From Sphingobium sp. (GTDB taxonomy: Bacteria > Pseudomonadota > Alphaproteobacteria > Sphingomonadales > Sphingomonadaceae), in NCBI GenBank assembly GCA_020446425.1, contig JAGRES010000008.1:62001-126000 (forward strand): a stretch of 64,000 nucleotides of DNA, given 5' to 3'. Made by a program: the position numbers and the translations under genes. Positions 18,000 to 26,094 of the stretch are shown in pieces. The stretch's first letter is position 1; every line of letters begins with the position of its first letter. The notes beneath the pieces are model-generated. The model saw only the letters and a list, made by a program, of their open reading frames with translations. It had not been told where the DNA came from and made no database searches.

Positions 18000-18031
18000 G
18001 GGTGCGTGGCCTTTGGGCTGCGCACCCTTTT
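18000..18031 (+). terminator. Rho-independent terminator
   Basis: GGGTGCG at 18000-18006 pairs with CGCACCC at 18021-18027, followed by a run of four T. It ends the lipoprotein transcript just before the ssrA gene. Confidence 0.8.
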
Positions 18032-18059
18032 CATATGGGCGCGGCGTCCCTATATGAGC

Positions 18060-18145
18060 TGTGCCGGTTTCGACCGGCTATGATGATAAATTATGCCGTG
18101 TAATAGGCGCAGCGGACCCGGGGGCAGTACCCGGCGGCTCCACCA
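18060..18145 (+). ncRNA. ssrA: Permuted tmRNA gene, acceptor piece
   Basis: The tRNA-like 3' part of the two-piece tmRNA. The T arm (GGACCCGGGGGCAGTACCCGG) and the acceptor strand CGGCTCC at 18135-18141 are followed by A and an encoded CCA at 18143-18145. The acceptor strand pairs over 7 bp with GGGGCCG at 18182-18188, the 5' end of the coding piece, which lies downstream. This inverted order is the circular permutation known for alphaproteobacterial tmRNA, where the precursor is cut into two RNAs. A GCCGGT-TTCG-ACCGGC hairpin at 18063-18078 lies at the 5' side; whether it belongs to the mature piece cannot be told, so the left boundary is approximate. Confidence 0.85.
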
Positions 18146-18266
18146 TAGCAGCCGGTCCCATAGCGGGGCGGCGGCTTTGATGGGGCCGAACCAGGATCGA
18201 CGTGTGTTGAAAGACGGTGTTTTCGTCCGGGCTGAGTAACCCGTTCAAGGCTCAAAACCTATAAGT

Positions 18267-18302
18267 GCCAACGATAACGAAGCACTTGCTCTTGCTGCGT
18301 AA
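18267..18302 (+). other. tmRNA proteolysis tag reading frame
   Basis: The resume codon GCC starts a short frame reading ANDNEALALAA and ending at TAA (18300-18302). The preceding ataagt and the AND start fit the standard resume context, and the ALAA-type hydrophobic end fits recognition by ClpXP-class proteases. This tag also supports a sphingomonad source. Confidence 0.9.
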
Positions 18303-18339
18303 TTGAGGGCCTCACGGCCTGACATTACCCAAATAGAAC

Positions 18340-18545
18340 GCGGTTGAACCCACCGGGCAACAGAAGGGAATTCAGCGGCCGCCGGGGGCCGGGCAACAGA
18401 ACCCCGGCACCTTACCTGACAAAGATCATGGCTCCGGGCAACAGAAGCCATCCACCCACTCCGGTTCGGGCGGGGGGGGGGTAACAGAACCCAGGCACTT
18501 CACACCTTAAACGCGTGACACCGGGCAGCAGAGTCCATGCGGTTA
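18340..18545 (+). repeat. Five hairpin repeats with common loop in tmRNA
   Basis: Five copies of a core close to CCGGGCAACAGAA begin at about 18353, 18389, 18434, 18476 and 18521, 36 to 45 bases apart. The flanks differ between copies but remain complementary within each: CCGGGG/CCCCGG around copy 2, ATGGCT/AGCCAT around copy 3, GCGTG/CATGC around copy 5, and shorter GC pairs around copies 1 and 4. The stems vary while the loop is kept, which suggests selected RNA structure, possibly a row of small pseudoknots or hairpins. Confidence 0.75.
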
Positions 18546-18617
18546 TCCGTCAATCCACCGATTCCCAGAGCCGCCGCAGCCGTCGAACGAGTCGTGAATC
18601 ACTCTGCGACTCCGGCT

Positions 18618-18641
18618 AATGTGACAGTTTGATGTCACATT
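18618..18641 (+). other. 9-bp hairpin after the tmRNA gene
   Basis: AATGTGACA at 18618-18626 pairs perfectly with TGTCACATT at 18633-18641 around a 6-base loop. There is no T run after it, so it is either a weak terminator or a processing signal for the tmRNA precursor. Another stem, GAGTCG/CGACTC at 18589-18612, lies just before. The following stretch to 18802 is AT-rich and holds only the promoter and ribosome site of the next gene. Confidence 0.5.
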
Positions 18642-18802
18642 GGGTTAACGGAGTATCCTTCAACGCCCTCAAAAATCAATATAATATATTGATATTAAAT
18701 GATAAAAAATTTTATGCGCAAGGAATGCGTGTGACTTGTGTGAATGTCATAAAAGTGAAATAATGATCTCTATAGTGAAAAGATTTTTTTGGAGATGGTG
18801 AA

Positions 18803-19174
18803 ATGTCTAAACTGGTTCTGGCTCTCTCGCTTGCTGGGTTTTCCGCAGGCATGATAGCGAATCCCGCACTCGCCGCCAGCCCCGATGATGACACAGCAGT
18901 GGTCGCCAACGCGTTACTGGCTGGCGACTATGTTGCTGCTGAGTCGCGCATCGCGGAACTCCGGCTCACCAATAATGACGATGCCGCCATGCTCATCAAC
19001 CTGGGTAGCGCTTATGCGGGCATGGGCCGCCGCGCGGACGCCCAACTGGCGTTCAAGGCTGCGCTCAATGCGCCCGAACAGGATTTGGAAACCGCTGACG
19101 GTTCCATCCGGTCTTCCCGCGCCATCGCTGCGGAAGGACTGCGCTTTCTGGGTGTGAACTACGCGGGGCGTTAA
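18803..19174 (+). CDS. Secreted TPR-like protein
   Basis: A 123-residue exported protein. Residues 1-24 are a signal peptide (KLVLALSLAGFSAGMIANPA, cleaved after ALA). The mature chain shows one to two tetratricopeptide-like units: ANALLAGDYVAAESRIAELR and AMLINLGSAYAGMGRRADAQ, followed by LAFKAALNAP. Such short TPR proteins usually mediate protein contacts in the periplasm. ggagatggtgaa precedes the ATG. It is a single-gene unit, ended by the terminator at 19236-19270, and lies in a 200-base AT-rich upstream region. No specific partner can be named. Confidence 0.75.
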   Translation: MSKLVLALSLAGFSAGMIANPALAASPDDDTAVVANALLAGDYVAAESRIAELRLTNNDDAAMLINLGSAYAGMGRRADAQLAFKAALNAPEQDLETADGSIRSSRAIAAEGLRFLGVNYAGR

Positions 19175-19235
19175 ACCCTGCCAGACCATTCAGTGTTGAC
19201 TTAATGGTCTAAATTATAATGGGATTATCCGGTGA

Positions 19236-19270
19236 AAGAGCCGTGAGGAGATTTCCTCGCGGCTCTTTTC
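19236..19270 (+). terminator. Rho-independent terminator
   Basis: AAGAGCCGTGAGGA pairs with TCCTCGCGGCTCTT (one mismatch) around a short loop and runs into TTTTC. It ends the TPR-like gene. Confidence 0.85.
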
Positions 19271-19420
19271 TTGTTTCACAAAACTGCAACCCAATTGCAA
19301 TTATCCCGTCACGACTCATCCCTATCTGCCGCTCCGAGGGCGCCAGGGGGGACGAGTCCTCGTCTCTGCTGCGCTCCGCTTTCTGACCATAAACCGGCCG
19401 TGCCGGAAGCGGAGAATATC

Positions 19421-20995
19421 ATGATTATCAAATCGCACTTTTCCAAGATTTTGCTGGCAGGCTGTGCCACCGCTGCGCTGAGCGCATGCGGTGCCGACGA
19501 TGTGGCTTCGCCGGGCAGCGGCGGCAGCATCACGATCAACAACCCGACTCCGGCGCCGTCGCCGACCCCGTCGCCGACTCCGACACCCAGCACCGTGACA
19601 GCGGCTGCCGATTGCCCCACCGTTGAAGTTGCGCTGACCAACAGCGGCACCATCACCGGCCCGACCGGCACCTATCGTGTTTGCACGCTGCCCGCCAAGA
19701 TCGACACGGACACCACTCTTCCCCAGATCGACGGCCTTCTTTATGAACTCGCTGGCCGCGTCGATGTTGGCGACGATCTTGGCGCCACGGCTACCGCTGG
19801 CGAAGCGAGCGTCACCCTGACCATCCGTCCGGGCGCTATCCTGTACGGCAAGGCCGTTTCCTGGCTCGCCGTCAACCGCGGCAACAAGCTGATGGCCGTT
19901 GGCGAAGCCGCCAAGCCGATCATCTTTACCAGCCAGCAGAACGTGACCGGTTCGAACGATGACGAATCTTCTGCACAGTGGGGCGGTGTTGTGCTGCTCG
20001 GCCGTGCGCCGATCACCAACTGCATCGGCGGCGCTACGCCCGGTACCGCAGCATGTCAGCGCGACACCGAAGGCGCCTCTACTCAGGCTCTTTACGGCGG
20101 CGCGACCACGGATGATAACAGCGGCTCGATGAAATATGTTCAGATCCGTTATTCCGGTTTCGAGCTGGCCACGGATAAAGAACTTCAGGGCCTGACTCCG
20201 TCGGGCATCGGCACCGGAACCGAACTGGATTTCATTCAGATCCACAACAGCTCTGACGATGGCATCGAATTCTTCGGCGGTCAGCCCCGGATGAAGCACG
20301 TTGTCATCACCGGAGCCGAAGACGACTCGCTCGACATCGACGTTGGTGCCAAGGCGCTGATCCAATATGTCATCGCTGCTCAGCGCACGACCAAGGGCGA
20401 CAGCATGATCGAAGGCGACAGCGACGACGGTCTGGAAGAGAACACGCCGCGCACCAACCTGCGTCTGGCCAACTTCACCTTCCTCGCCAACGCGTCTTCG
20501 GGCAACGGCGCTTCGATCATGATGCGTGGCGGTATGGATGCGCACCTGGTCAACGGTGTGGTTGTCGATCCTGACCAGGCATGCTTGCAGCTTCGCAACG
20601 CCATCACCACTCGTGCTGCTGACGCCACCAAGGATGACGCTGGCGCCCCGATGTTCGACTCTGTCCTGATGGAGTGCACCGGTGGCAGCGCATTCAGCGA
20701 GAAGTCCGGCGATGCCGTCACTGCCGCTGATACCCAGACGATCTTCGAGGCCGGTAGCAACAACGACGCCGCTACTTACACCTCGAGCCTGACCGCTGGC
20801 TTCATCAACGGCGCCAACGAGACCGGTGCAACTGCTTTCGATCCGAGCACGATCGACGCCTTCTTCGACGCCACGACCTATGTCGGTGCGGTCCAGGATG
20901 CCAGCGATACCTGGTACTCGGGTTGGACCTGTAACAGCACGACGGCAAGCTTCGGCGCGTCGAGCACGGACTGCACCGCGCTGCCCGTCAGCTAA
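19421..20995 (+). CDS. Large lipoprotein, beta-helix-like, upstream of TonB receptor
   Basis: A 524-residue lipoprotein. The ATG at 19421 follows ggagaatatc and gives a signal with lipobox LSAC (Cys near residue 24); the frame is open further upstream but has no signal there. After the Cys comes a Pro/Thr/Ser linker (TPAPSPTPSPTPTPST), then a region of repeated short strands: LTIRPGAILYGKAV, AAKPIIFTSQQ, QWGGVVLLGRAPI, MKYVQIRYSGFEL, LDFIQIHNSSDDGIEFFGG and MKHVVITGAEDDSLDIDVG. This spacing suggests a right-handed beta-helix. It is followed after 82 bases by a TonB-dependent receptor, so a surface or periplasmic partner of that receptor is likely. No characterised homologue is recognised. Confidence 0.75.
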   Translation: MIIKSHFSKILLAGCATAALSACGADDVASPGSGGSITINNPTPAPSPTPSPTPTPSTVTAAADCPTVEVALTNSGTITGPTGTYRVCTLPAKIDTDTTLPQIDGLLYELAGRVDVGDDLGATATAGEASVTLTIRPGAILYGKAVSWLAVNRGNKLMAVGEAAKPIIFTSQQNVTGSNDDESSAQWGGVVLLGRAPITNCIGGATPGTAACQRDTEGASTQALYGGATTDDNSGSMKYVQIRYSGFELATDKELQGLTPSGIGTGTELDFIQIHNSSDDGIEFFGGQPRMKHVVITGAEDDSLDIDVGAKALIQYVIAAQRTTKGDSMIEGDSDDGLEENTPRTNLRLANFTFLANASSGNGASIMMRGGMDAHLVNGVVVDPDQACLQLRNAITTRAADATKDDAGAPMFDSVLMECTGGSAFSEKSGDAVTAADTQTIFEAGSNNDAATYTSSLTAGFINGANETGATAFDPSTIDAFFDATTYVGAVQDASDTWYSGWTCNSTTASFGASSTDCTALPVS

Positions 20996-21077
20996 CTCAT
21001 AATAGCAAATGCGGGGCGGGGCGCGGCAACATCGCTGCACCCCGCCTCCTTTCCAAATATTCAATTGGGGAAAATCC

Positions 21078-23792
21078 ATGGCATCGCCGCTCAGCATCGC
21101 GCGTCTTCTGCTTCTTTCGTCCGCGCTTGTATCACCCACCATCATGACTGGCGTCGCTTCGGCGCAGGAAGTGCCTGCTCAAGACGATATGGCCTCGACG
21201 GACGCGGATCAGCCCGCTCCGGATGCTGCCGCAGAAGAGCAGACATTCAGCGATGACCAGGTTTCCATTCCCGGCAGCATCATCGTCACCGGACGCCGCA
21301 ATGCCAACGTGCAAAAGTCTGCACCGGCAGTGGTTTCGGTGCTGTCTACAGCGGACATCCAGCGCACGGGCGAAGGCGACATCGCTGGCGCGCTCAGCCG
21401 CGTGACCGGCCTTTCCGTTGTCGGAAACGGCTTTGTCTATGTGCGCGGCCTTGGCGACCGCTATTCGTTGGCGTTGCTCAATGGCTCGCCGCTTCCCAGC
21501 CCGGAACCGCTCAAGCGCGTTGTGCCGCTCGATCTGTTCCCCACCAACATCGTCGCATCCTCACTCGTACAGAAGAGCTACTCGGTCAATTTTCCGGGTG
21601 AGTTTGGCGGCGGCGTGATCAACCTGACCACGCAATCGACGCCCAAGGAAGACTTTATCTCCATCAAGGGCGGTATCGGCGGCAACAGCGAAACTACCGG
21701 TCAGCTCGGCTATACCTATTATGGCAGCAAGACCGACTGGACGGGTTTCGACAACGGCAACCGCGATTTCTCGCCCGCTCTACAGGCTTTTCTGGACAGT
21801 GGTGAGGCCGTCAGCGACTTTAGCGCTGCTAGCCAGGTCGTGACCGGCCGGAATGCGCTGCTCCAGAGGAACAACGATATTCCCGCGAACTTTTCGGCTG
21901 AGCTTACCGCCGGCAAGAAGTTTGATCTTGGCGCGGGCGAGCTGGGCATCATTGCCACCGCCGGTTTCAGCAACAAGTGGCGCACGCGCCAGACGCTGAA
22001 CCAGTTCGCGAAAGGCAATGACCTTTCCACGGCTGTCACGGATTTTGTGAAGGTAACCACCGATAACCGTATCGTGGTCAACGGCATGCTGGGTGTCGGT
22101 TTTGAATCCGGCCAGAACAAGATACGCTGGACCAACCTGTATGTGCGTGACACCTTGAAACAGGCGTCGCTCAGCAGCGGTAAGCGGCTTGCGAACACGC
22201 CCGGCTTCGACTTCCTCAAGCAATCCACTGCCTGGTATGAACGTCAGCTGATTGATACCCAGCTTGTTGGCGAGTTCGATCTCGATGGCCTCAGCGTCGA
22301 TTTGCGCGCCGGATATGCGAATTCGCAGCGCGAAGCGCCTTATGAGCTCGACTTCGAATATGTGCGCAGGAACGATAACACACAGTTCGGCGACTTTTTC
22401 GTCAATGCTCTGGATAACCAGACGGGTGGCGCGAATGTGAAATTCTCGGATCTTGACGAGGACCTCTATTCGTTCGGAATCGACATAGGGTATGAGATAT
22501 TCCCGGGTACGGCGCTTTCCGCAGGCTATGCCCTGTCGGACACCAAGCGTATCTCGTCGGCGCGCAGCTTTGCATTTCGTCCTTCGGGGTCGAACAATCC
22601 GGCCAGCCGGTGCGGCACGTCGGGAGGCGATTTCGAGGACGCGGCGCTTCTGTTCCGTCCCGACTATCTGCTGAGCCCGGCTGTCGTGGAATGCTACGAC
22701 ATCCAGCTGACCGAAGGCACGCAGGGCGACCCCCTCATCGCCGCGAAGCTGAATATTGATGCAGGTTATGCCCGCGTACAGTCCGAGCTGACCTATGGTC
22801 TCGACCTCGATATCGGCGTGCGTTACGAAAAGGCCGAGCAGCTTGTTTATCCTCTTCCGCTCGGTAGCCGTCAGGCAAGCGGGACCTCATCGACCACGCT
22901 CAATAATGATTATTGGCTGCCCGCCGCGACCTTGACCTATGAGATCAATCCGCAGATGCAGGCCCGTATCAGCGCGTCGAAAACCATCGCCCGGCCGCAG
23001 TTCCGCGAATTGCTGAACCAGAGCTTTTACGATCCCGAGAGCAACCGGACGTTCCGCGGCAACTCCTATCTGAACGATAGTGAGCTGTTCAATGCGGAGG
23101 CGCGCTTCGAATGGTATTTCGCACGCGACCAACGCTTCTCGCTGTCTGGCTTCTACAAGAAGATCGACAACCCGATCGAAACATTTGCGTTCGACCAGGG
23201 TGACGGTGAACCGATCACATCCTTCGCCAATGCGCCGGAAGCTATGCTGTATGGCGCCGAGGTCGAGCTGCAGAAATATTTCGACCTGTCTGGTGCAGGC
23301 GGTCTTTTCTCGACCCGCCGGGCTGTCGTTGTTGCCAACTACACCTACACCAAGTCGGAGCTGAAAGTTTCCGCCAGCGACACAACCTTGCCCTATTATA
23401 ACAACGGCAATCCAGAGCTGGCATCGTTCTTCTTCAAAGATGGCCTGCCGCTTACCGGCCAGTCTGACCATCTCGTCAATCTGCAGCTCGGGCTGGAAGA
23501 TACGGAGAATATGTCGCAACAGACCTTGCTGATCACCTATGCCAGCAAGCGCGCCACCAGCCGCGGTCTTCCGGGCCAGCCGGACATCTTCGAATATCCC
23601 GGTTTCAATCTGGATTTCGTGGTTCGGCAGGGTTTCACGGTCAAGGGTGTGAACGCCGAGCTCAAGCTCGAAGGGCGCAACCTGACGGGACGGAAATATG
23701 AGGAGTATCAGGAGGCCGGGGCAACCCGCGTCTACTTCAACCGGTACAAGATGGGTACGAGCTTCTCGGCCTCTCTGAGCGTTAAATTCTAA
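21078..23792 (+). CDS. TonB-dependent outer membrane receptor
   Basis: A 904-residue outer-membrane receptor. The ATG at 21078 (with ggggaaaa before it) gives a signal peptide ending GVASAQ. A short acidic stretch precedes the TonB-box-like GSIIVTGRRN. The plug domain (about 70-190) has VQKSAPAVVSVLSTADIQRT and YVRGLGDRYSLALLNGSPLP, and the rest is a 22-strand type barrel ending in the aromatic FSASLSVKF. The gene lies 82 bases after the lipoprotein gene, probably in one operon, and ends at a clear terminator. The substrate is unknown; receptors with this plug type (LGDRYS) occur widely in sphingomonads and caulobacters. Confidence 0.88.
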   Translation: MASPLSIARLLLLSSALVSPTIMTGVASAQEVPAQDDMASTDADQPAPDAAAEEQTFSDDQVSIPGSIIVTGRRNANVQKSAPAVVSVLSTADIQRTGEGDIAGALSRVTGLSVVGNGFVYVRGLGDRYSLALLNGSPLPSPEPLKRVVPLDLFPTNIVASSLVQKSYSVNFPGEFGGGVINLTTQSTPKEDFISIKGGIGGNSETTGQLGYTYYGSKTDWTGFDNGNRDFSPALQAFLDSGEAVSDFSAASQVVTGRNALLQRNNDIPANFSAELTAGKKFDLGAGELGIIATAGFSNKWRTRQTLNQFAKGNDLSTAVTDFVKVTTDNRIVVNGMLGVGFESGQNKIRWTNLYVRDTLKQASLSSGKRLANTPGFDFLKQSTAWYERQLIDTQLVGEFDLDGLSVDLRAGYANSQREAPYELDFEYVRRNDNTQFGDFFVNALDNQTGGANVKFSDLDEDLYSFGIDIGYEIFPGTALSAGYALSDTKRISSARSFAFRPSGSNNPASRCGTSGGDFEDAALLFRPDYLLSPAVVECYDIQLTEGTQGDPLIAAKLNIDAGYARVQSELTYGLDLDIGVRYEKAEQLVYPLPLGSRQASGTSSTTLNNDYWLPAATLTYEINPQMQARISASKTIARPQFRELLNQSFYDPESNRTFRGNSYLNDSELFNAEARFEWYFARDQRFSLSGFYKKIDNPIETFAFDQGDGEPITSFANAPEAMLYGAEVELQKYFDLSGAGGLFSTRRAVVVANYTYTKSELKVSASDTTLPYYNNGNPELASFFFKDGLPLTGQSDHLVNLQLGLEDTENMSQQTLLITYASKRATSRGLPGQPDIFEYPGFNLDFVVRQGFTVKGVNAELKLEGRNLTGRKYEEYQEAGATRVYFNRYKMGTSFSASLSVKF

Positions 23793-23824
23793 CGCTAATC
23801 AAATAGTTATAATTACGCATGGCC

Positions 23825-23856
23825 TGGGCCGGGGAGAAAATCCCTGGCCCATTTTT
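23825..23856 (+). terminator. Rho-independent terminator
   Basis: TGGGCCGGGGA pairs with TCCCTGGCCCA (one G-U) around GAAAA, followed by five T. It separates the receptor operon from the cobalamin riboswitch. Confidence 0.88.
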
Positions 23857-23918
23857 GTACATATCCACCTCATTACAAAACTTGCATTCCGCATCGCGCT
23901 GGGCGATAGCCAGCCCCG

Positions 23919-24102
23919 CGACAGGTTCCCGGAGACGGGATCAAAAGGGAAGTCGGAAGCGGATTGAGGTTGCCCACCCTTCGTTCGTAATCCGGCGCTG
24001 CACCCGCAACTGTGATCGGCGAGTCGCTGCCTCGTATGCCACTGGAGCAATCTGGGAAGGTGAGGCGGATGACAACGACCCGAGAGCCAGGAGACCTGCC
24101 TG
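23919..24102 (+). promoter_or_regulatory. Cobalamin riboswitch
   Basis: A B12-sensing RNA element upstream of the B12 receptor gene. In order one sees gacaggttcccg, the aaaagggaa-type segment with gtcgg, the core ctgcacccgcaactgt, the gccactgg segment, tgggaaggtga, and the closing gagccaggagacctgcc, which contains the conserved B12 box. It begins about 65 bases after the preceding terminator. When B12 is plentiful it should reduce expression of the uptake operon downstream, probably by hiding the ribosome site near 24190, although a transcriptional stop cannot be excluded. Confidence 0.93.
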
Positions 24103-24200
24103 CCGCGCCGTTCTTCAATCGGGCGGGGCGTACCGAGTGAACGGGGGGATTCTCCCTCGCGTGACGGCATCATGTGAAACGTCACGTACAGGAGAAACCA

Positions 24201-26093
24201 GTGACTCGAATTGTACATCTATCGAACACCGCCGTCCTATTGGCGCTTGCCTCCATCTCATGCCCCGTCCTGGCACAGGAAGACGCAATCGTCGTCACCG
24301 CGAGCCGCACCGCCATGCCGGTGAGCCAGGTCGGCCTTTCTGTCAGCATCATTGATCAGGAAGAACTAAGACGTTTGCAGGTCGTTGGCGTGACCGAGGC
24401 GCTGCGCACCGTTCCCGGTCTTGCGACGACGCGCAGCGGTGGCACCGGAACATTGTCGAGCGTGTTCATTCGCGGCGCGTCCTCGGACCATACGGCCGCA
24501 CTGATCGACGGCGTGAAGATCAACGATCCGTCATCGACTGCCGGCGGGTTCGATTTCGGCCGTCTGCTGGCTGGAAATATCGAGAGGATCGAGGTCGTAC
24601 GTGGTCCGCAGTCGGTGCTCTGGGGCAGCCAGGCGATTGGCGGCGTCGTCAATATGATCACACGCAAGCCCGAAGAAGAAATGCAGGCCCAGCTGCAAGG
24701 CGAATATGGCTATCGCGATACGGTGGAGCTGGTTGGCAATGCCGCCGCCTCATATGGCCCGGTCGCGCTGAGCGGTGGCGCTCTCTATTATCGTACCGAT
24801 GGCATTTCCGCCTTCAGCGCGCAGCGTGGAGGCAGCGAGAAAGACGGTATCGAGCAATATGGTGCCAACGCCAACATGGCGATAACGGTATCGGACGGCC
24901 TCTCCGTCGATCTGCGCGGATGGTATTCGCATAGCGACCTGGACACCGATGGCGGGTTCCCCTTCGGCGACAATGCGTCCTACAATCGCACGCGGGAGGC
25001 TGTCGGTTATACCGGATTGAACTGGAGCATATTGGAGGGGCGTCTCAAGAACCGTTTCGCCTATACGATTACCGATACCAAAAGGCGTGATTATGACCCC
25101 GGCGGATTCGTTCCCGGACTGCAAAATGATGCCTTGGGCCGGAACGAGCGCGCGGAATATCAGGGTACGCTCGATATCGTCGAGGGATGGAATCTCGTCT
25201 TTGGCGCAGAGAAGGAATGGTCCCGCTTCCGCATTAATTCGGTCTATGGCAACAACACCGGGAAAGCGCGGCTGACCAGCTTCTATGGCCAGCTCAATGG
25301 GTCCCCGTTCAAGGGTCTGAGCGTCGCGACCGGCGTGCGTCATGACGACCATGACCGGTTCGGGGGGTATACGACCTTTGCCGCCAACGCCGCCTATACG
25401 CCCAATGAAGGCAATACAGTGGTCCGCGCCAGCTATGGCGAAGGCTTCAAGACGCCGTCGCTGTACCAGCTGCACAGCGATTATGGCAATCTGGCGCTCA
25501 GGCCCGAAAGTGCAAAGAGCTGGGATTTCGGGCTGGTGCAGAAGGGGCTCGATGGCGCGGTGGAAATCGGCGCGACATGGTTCCATCGCAAGACGCGTAA
25601 TCTGATCGACTTCGTCACATGCATCGACGTGAACGATCCGTCGCCCTTGTGCGATTATCCGTTCGACGGCTTTTACAACAATGTCGCGCGGGCGAAGGCG
25701 GAAGGGCTTGAGCTGGAGCTGAAAGCCCGCCCGGTCGCGGCGCTGACGGCACAGTTCAATTATAGCTATGTCAGATCCCGGGACTTGACGACCGATAGCG
25801 ATCTGGCGCGCCGCCCGCGGCACAAGGCCTATGCGAGCATCGACTATGACTGGCCATTTGGCCTTTCCACCGGCGCGAGCCTAACCCATGTTGGGAGCAG
25901 CCGCGACAATCCGTTCAGCACGACGCAGAATAGCGACTATGTCATTGCCGACATTCGCGCCGCTTATCCTGTAACGGACCGGATAGAACTCTATGGCCGC
26001 ATCGAAAACCTGTTCGACAGCGATTATGAAACCGTTGCCAATTATGGTCAGCCGGGCAGAGCGGGCTATGCCGGCGTTCGGGTGAGGCTGTAA
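24201..26093 (+). CDS. btuB: TonB-dependent vitamin B12 receptor BtuB
   Basis: A 630-residue outer-membrane receptor that imports cobalamin using TonB energy. The GTG at 24201 is chosen because aggagaaacca lies directly before it; a longer start at 24174 exists. The signal peptide ends VLAQ, followed by the TonB box EDAIVVTASR. The plug includes VSIIDQEELRRLQVVG, VFIRGASSDHTAALIDGVKI and VVRGPQSVLWGSQAIGGVVN, close to BtuB. The barrel ends GYAGVRVRL. Control by the upstream cobalamin riboswitch and the btuFCD genes immediately downstream make the substrate assignment strong. Confidence 0.93.
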   Translation: MTRIVHLSNTAVLLALASISCPVLAQEDAIVVTASRTAMPVSQVGLSVSIIDQEELRRLQVVGVTEALRTVPGLATTRSGGTGTLSSVFIRGASSDHTAALIDGVKINDPSSTAGGFDFGRLLAGNIERIEVVRGPQSVLWGSQAIGGVVNMITRKPEEEMQAQLQGEYGYRDTVELVGNAAASYGPVALSGGALYYRTDGISAFSAQRGGSEKDGIEQYGANANMAITVSDGLSVDLRGWYSHSDLDTDGGFPFGDNASYNRTREAVGYTGLNWSILEGRLKNRFAYTITDTKRRDYDPGGFVPGLQNDALGRNERAEYQGTLDIVEGWNLVFGAEKEWSRFRINSVYGNNTGKARLTSFYGQLNGSPFKGLSVATGVRHDDHDRFGGYTTFAANAAYTPNEGNTVVRASYGEGFKTPSLYQLHSDYGNLALRPESAKSWDFGLVQKGLDGAVEIGATWFHRKTRNLIDFVTCIDVNDPSPLCDYPFDGFYNNVARAKAEGLELELKARPVAALTAQFNYSYVRSRDLTTDSDLARRPRHKAYASIDYDWPFGLSTGASLTHVGSSRDNPFSTTQNSDYVIADIRAAYPVTDRIELYGRIENLFDSDYETVANYGQPGRAGYAGVRVRL

Positions 26094-26094
26094 T

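Larger units (their letters stand above)
18182..18560 (+). ncRNA. ssrA: Permuted tmRNA gene, coding piece
   Basis: The mRNA-like part of tmRNA, which rescues stalled ribosomes by adding a degradation tag. It begins GGGGCCGAACCAGGATCGACG, matching the usual tmRNA 5' end and D-loop region, and carries the tag frame at 18267-18302. After the stop, GTAAT and ATTAC flank a GGCC-TCAC-GGCC helix, the usual helix that follows the tag. Then come five copies of a hairpin with the same loop (see the repeat entry) where other tmRNAs have pseudoknots. The 3' boundary is not fixed. About 36 bases separate the acceptor CCA from this piece and would be removed on processing. Confidence 0.85.

Noticed and set aside
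18340-18545. Repeats as a CRISPR array
   Set aside because: Only a short core is shared, spacing varies, the flanks are self-complementary within each copy, no cas genes lie near, and the block is within the tmRNA gene.
19322-21145. Long minus-strand open frame (607 codons) across the lipoprotein gene
   Set aside because: It is the complement of a real lipoprotein gene with signal, lipobox and ribosome site; its own product is a low-sense Arg/Ala/Gly chain without any domain.
23819-24355. Plus-strand open frame of 178 codons over the riboswitch
   Set aside because: It covers the conserved cobalamin riboswitch elements and runs into btuB in another frame.
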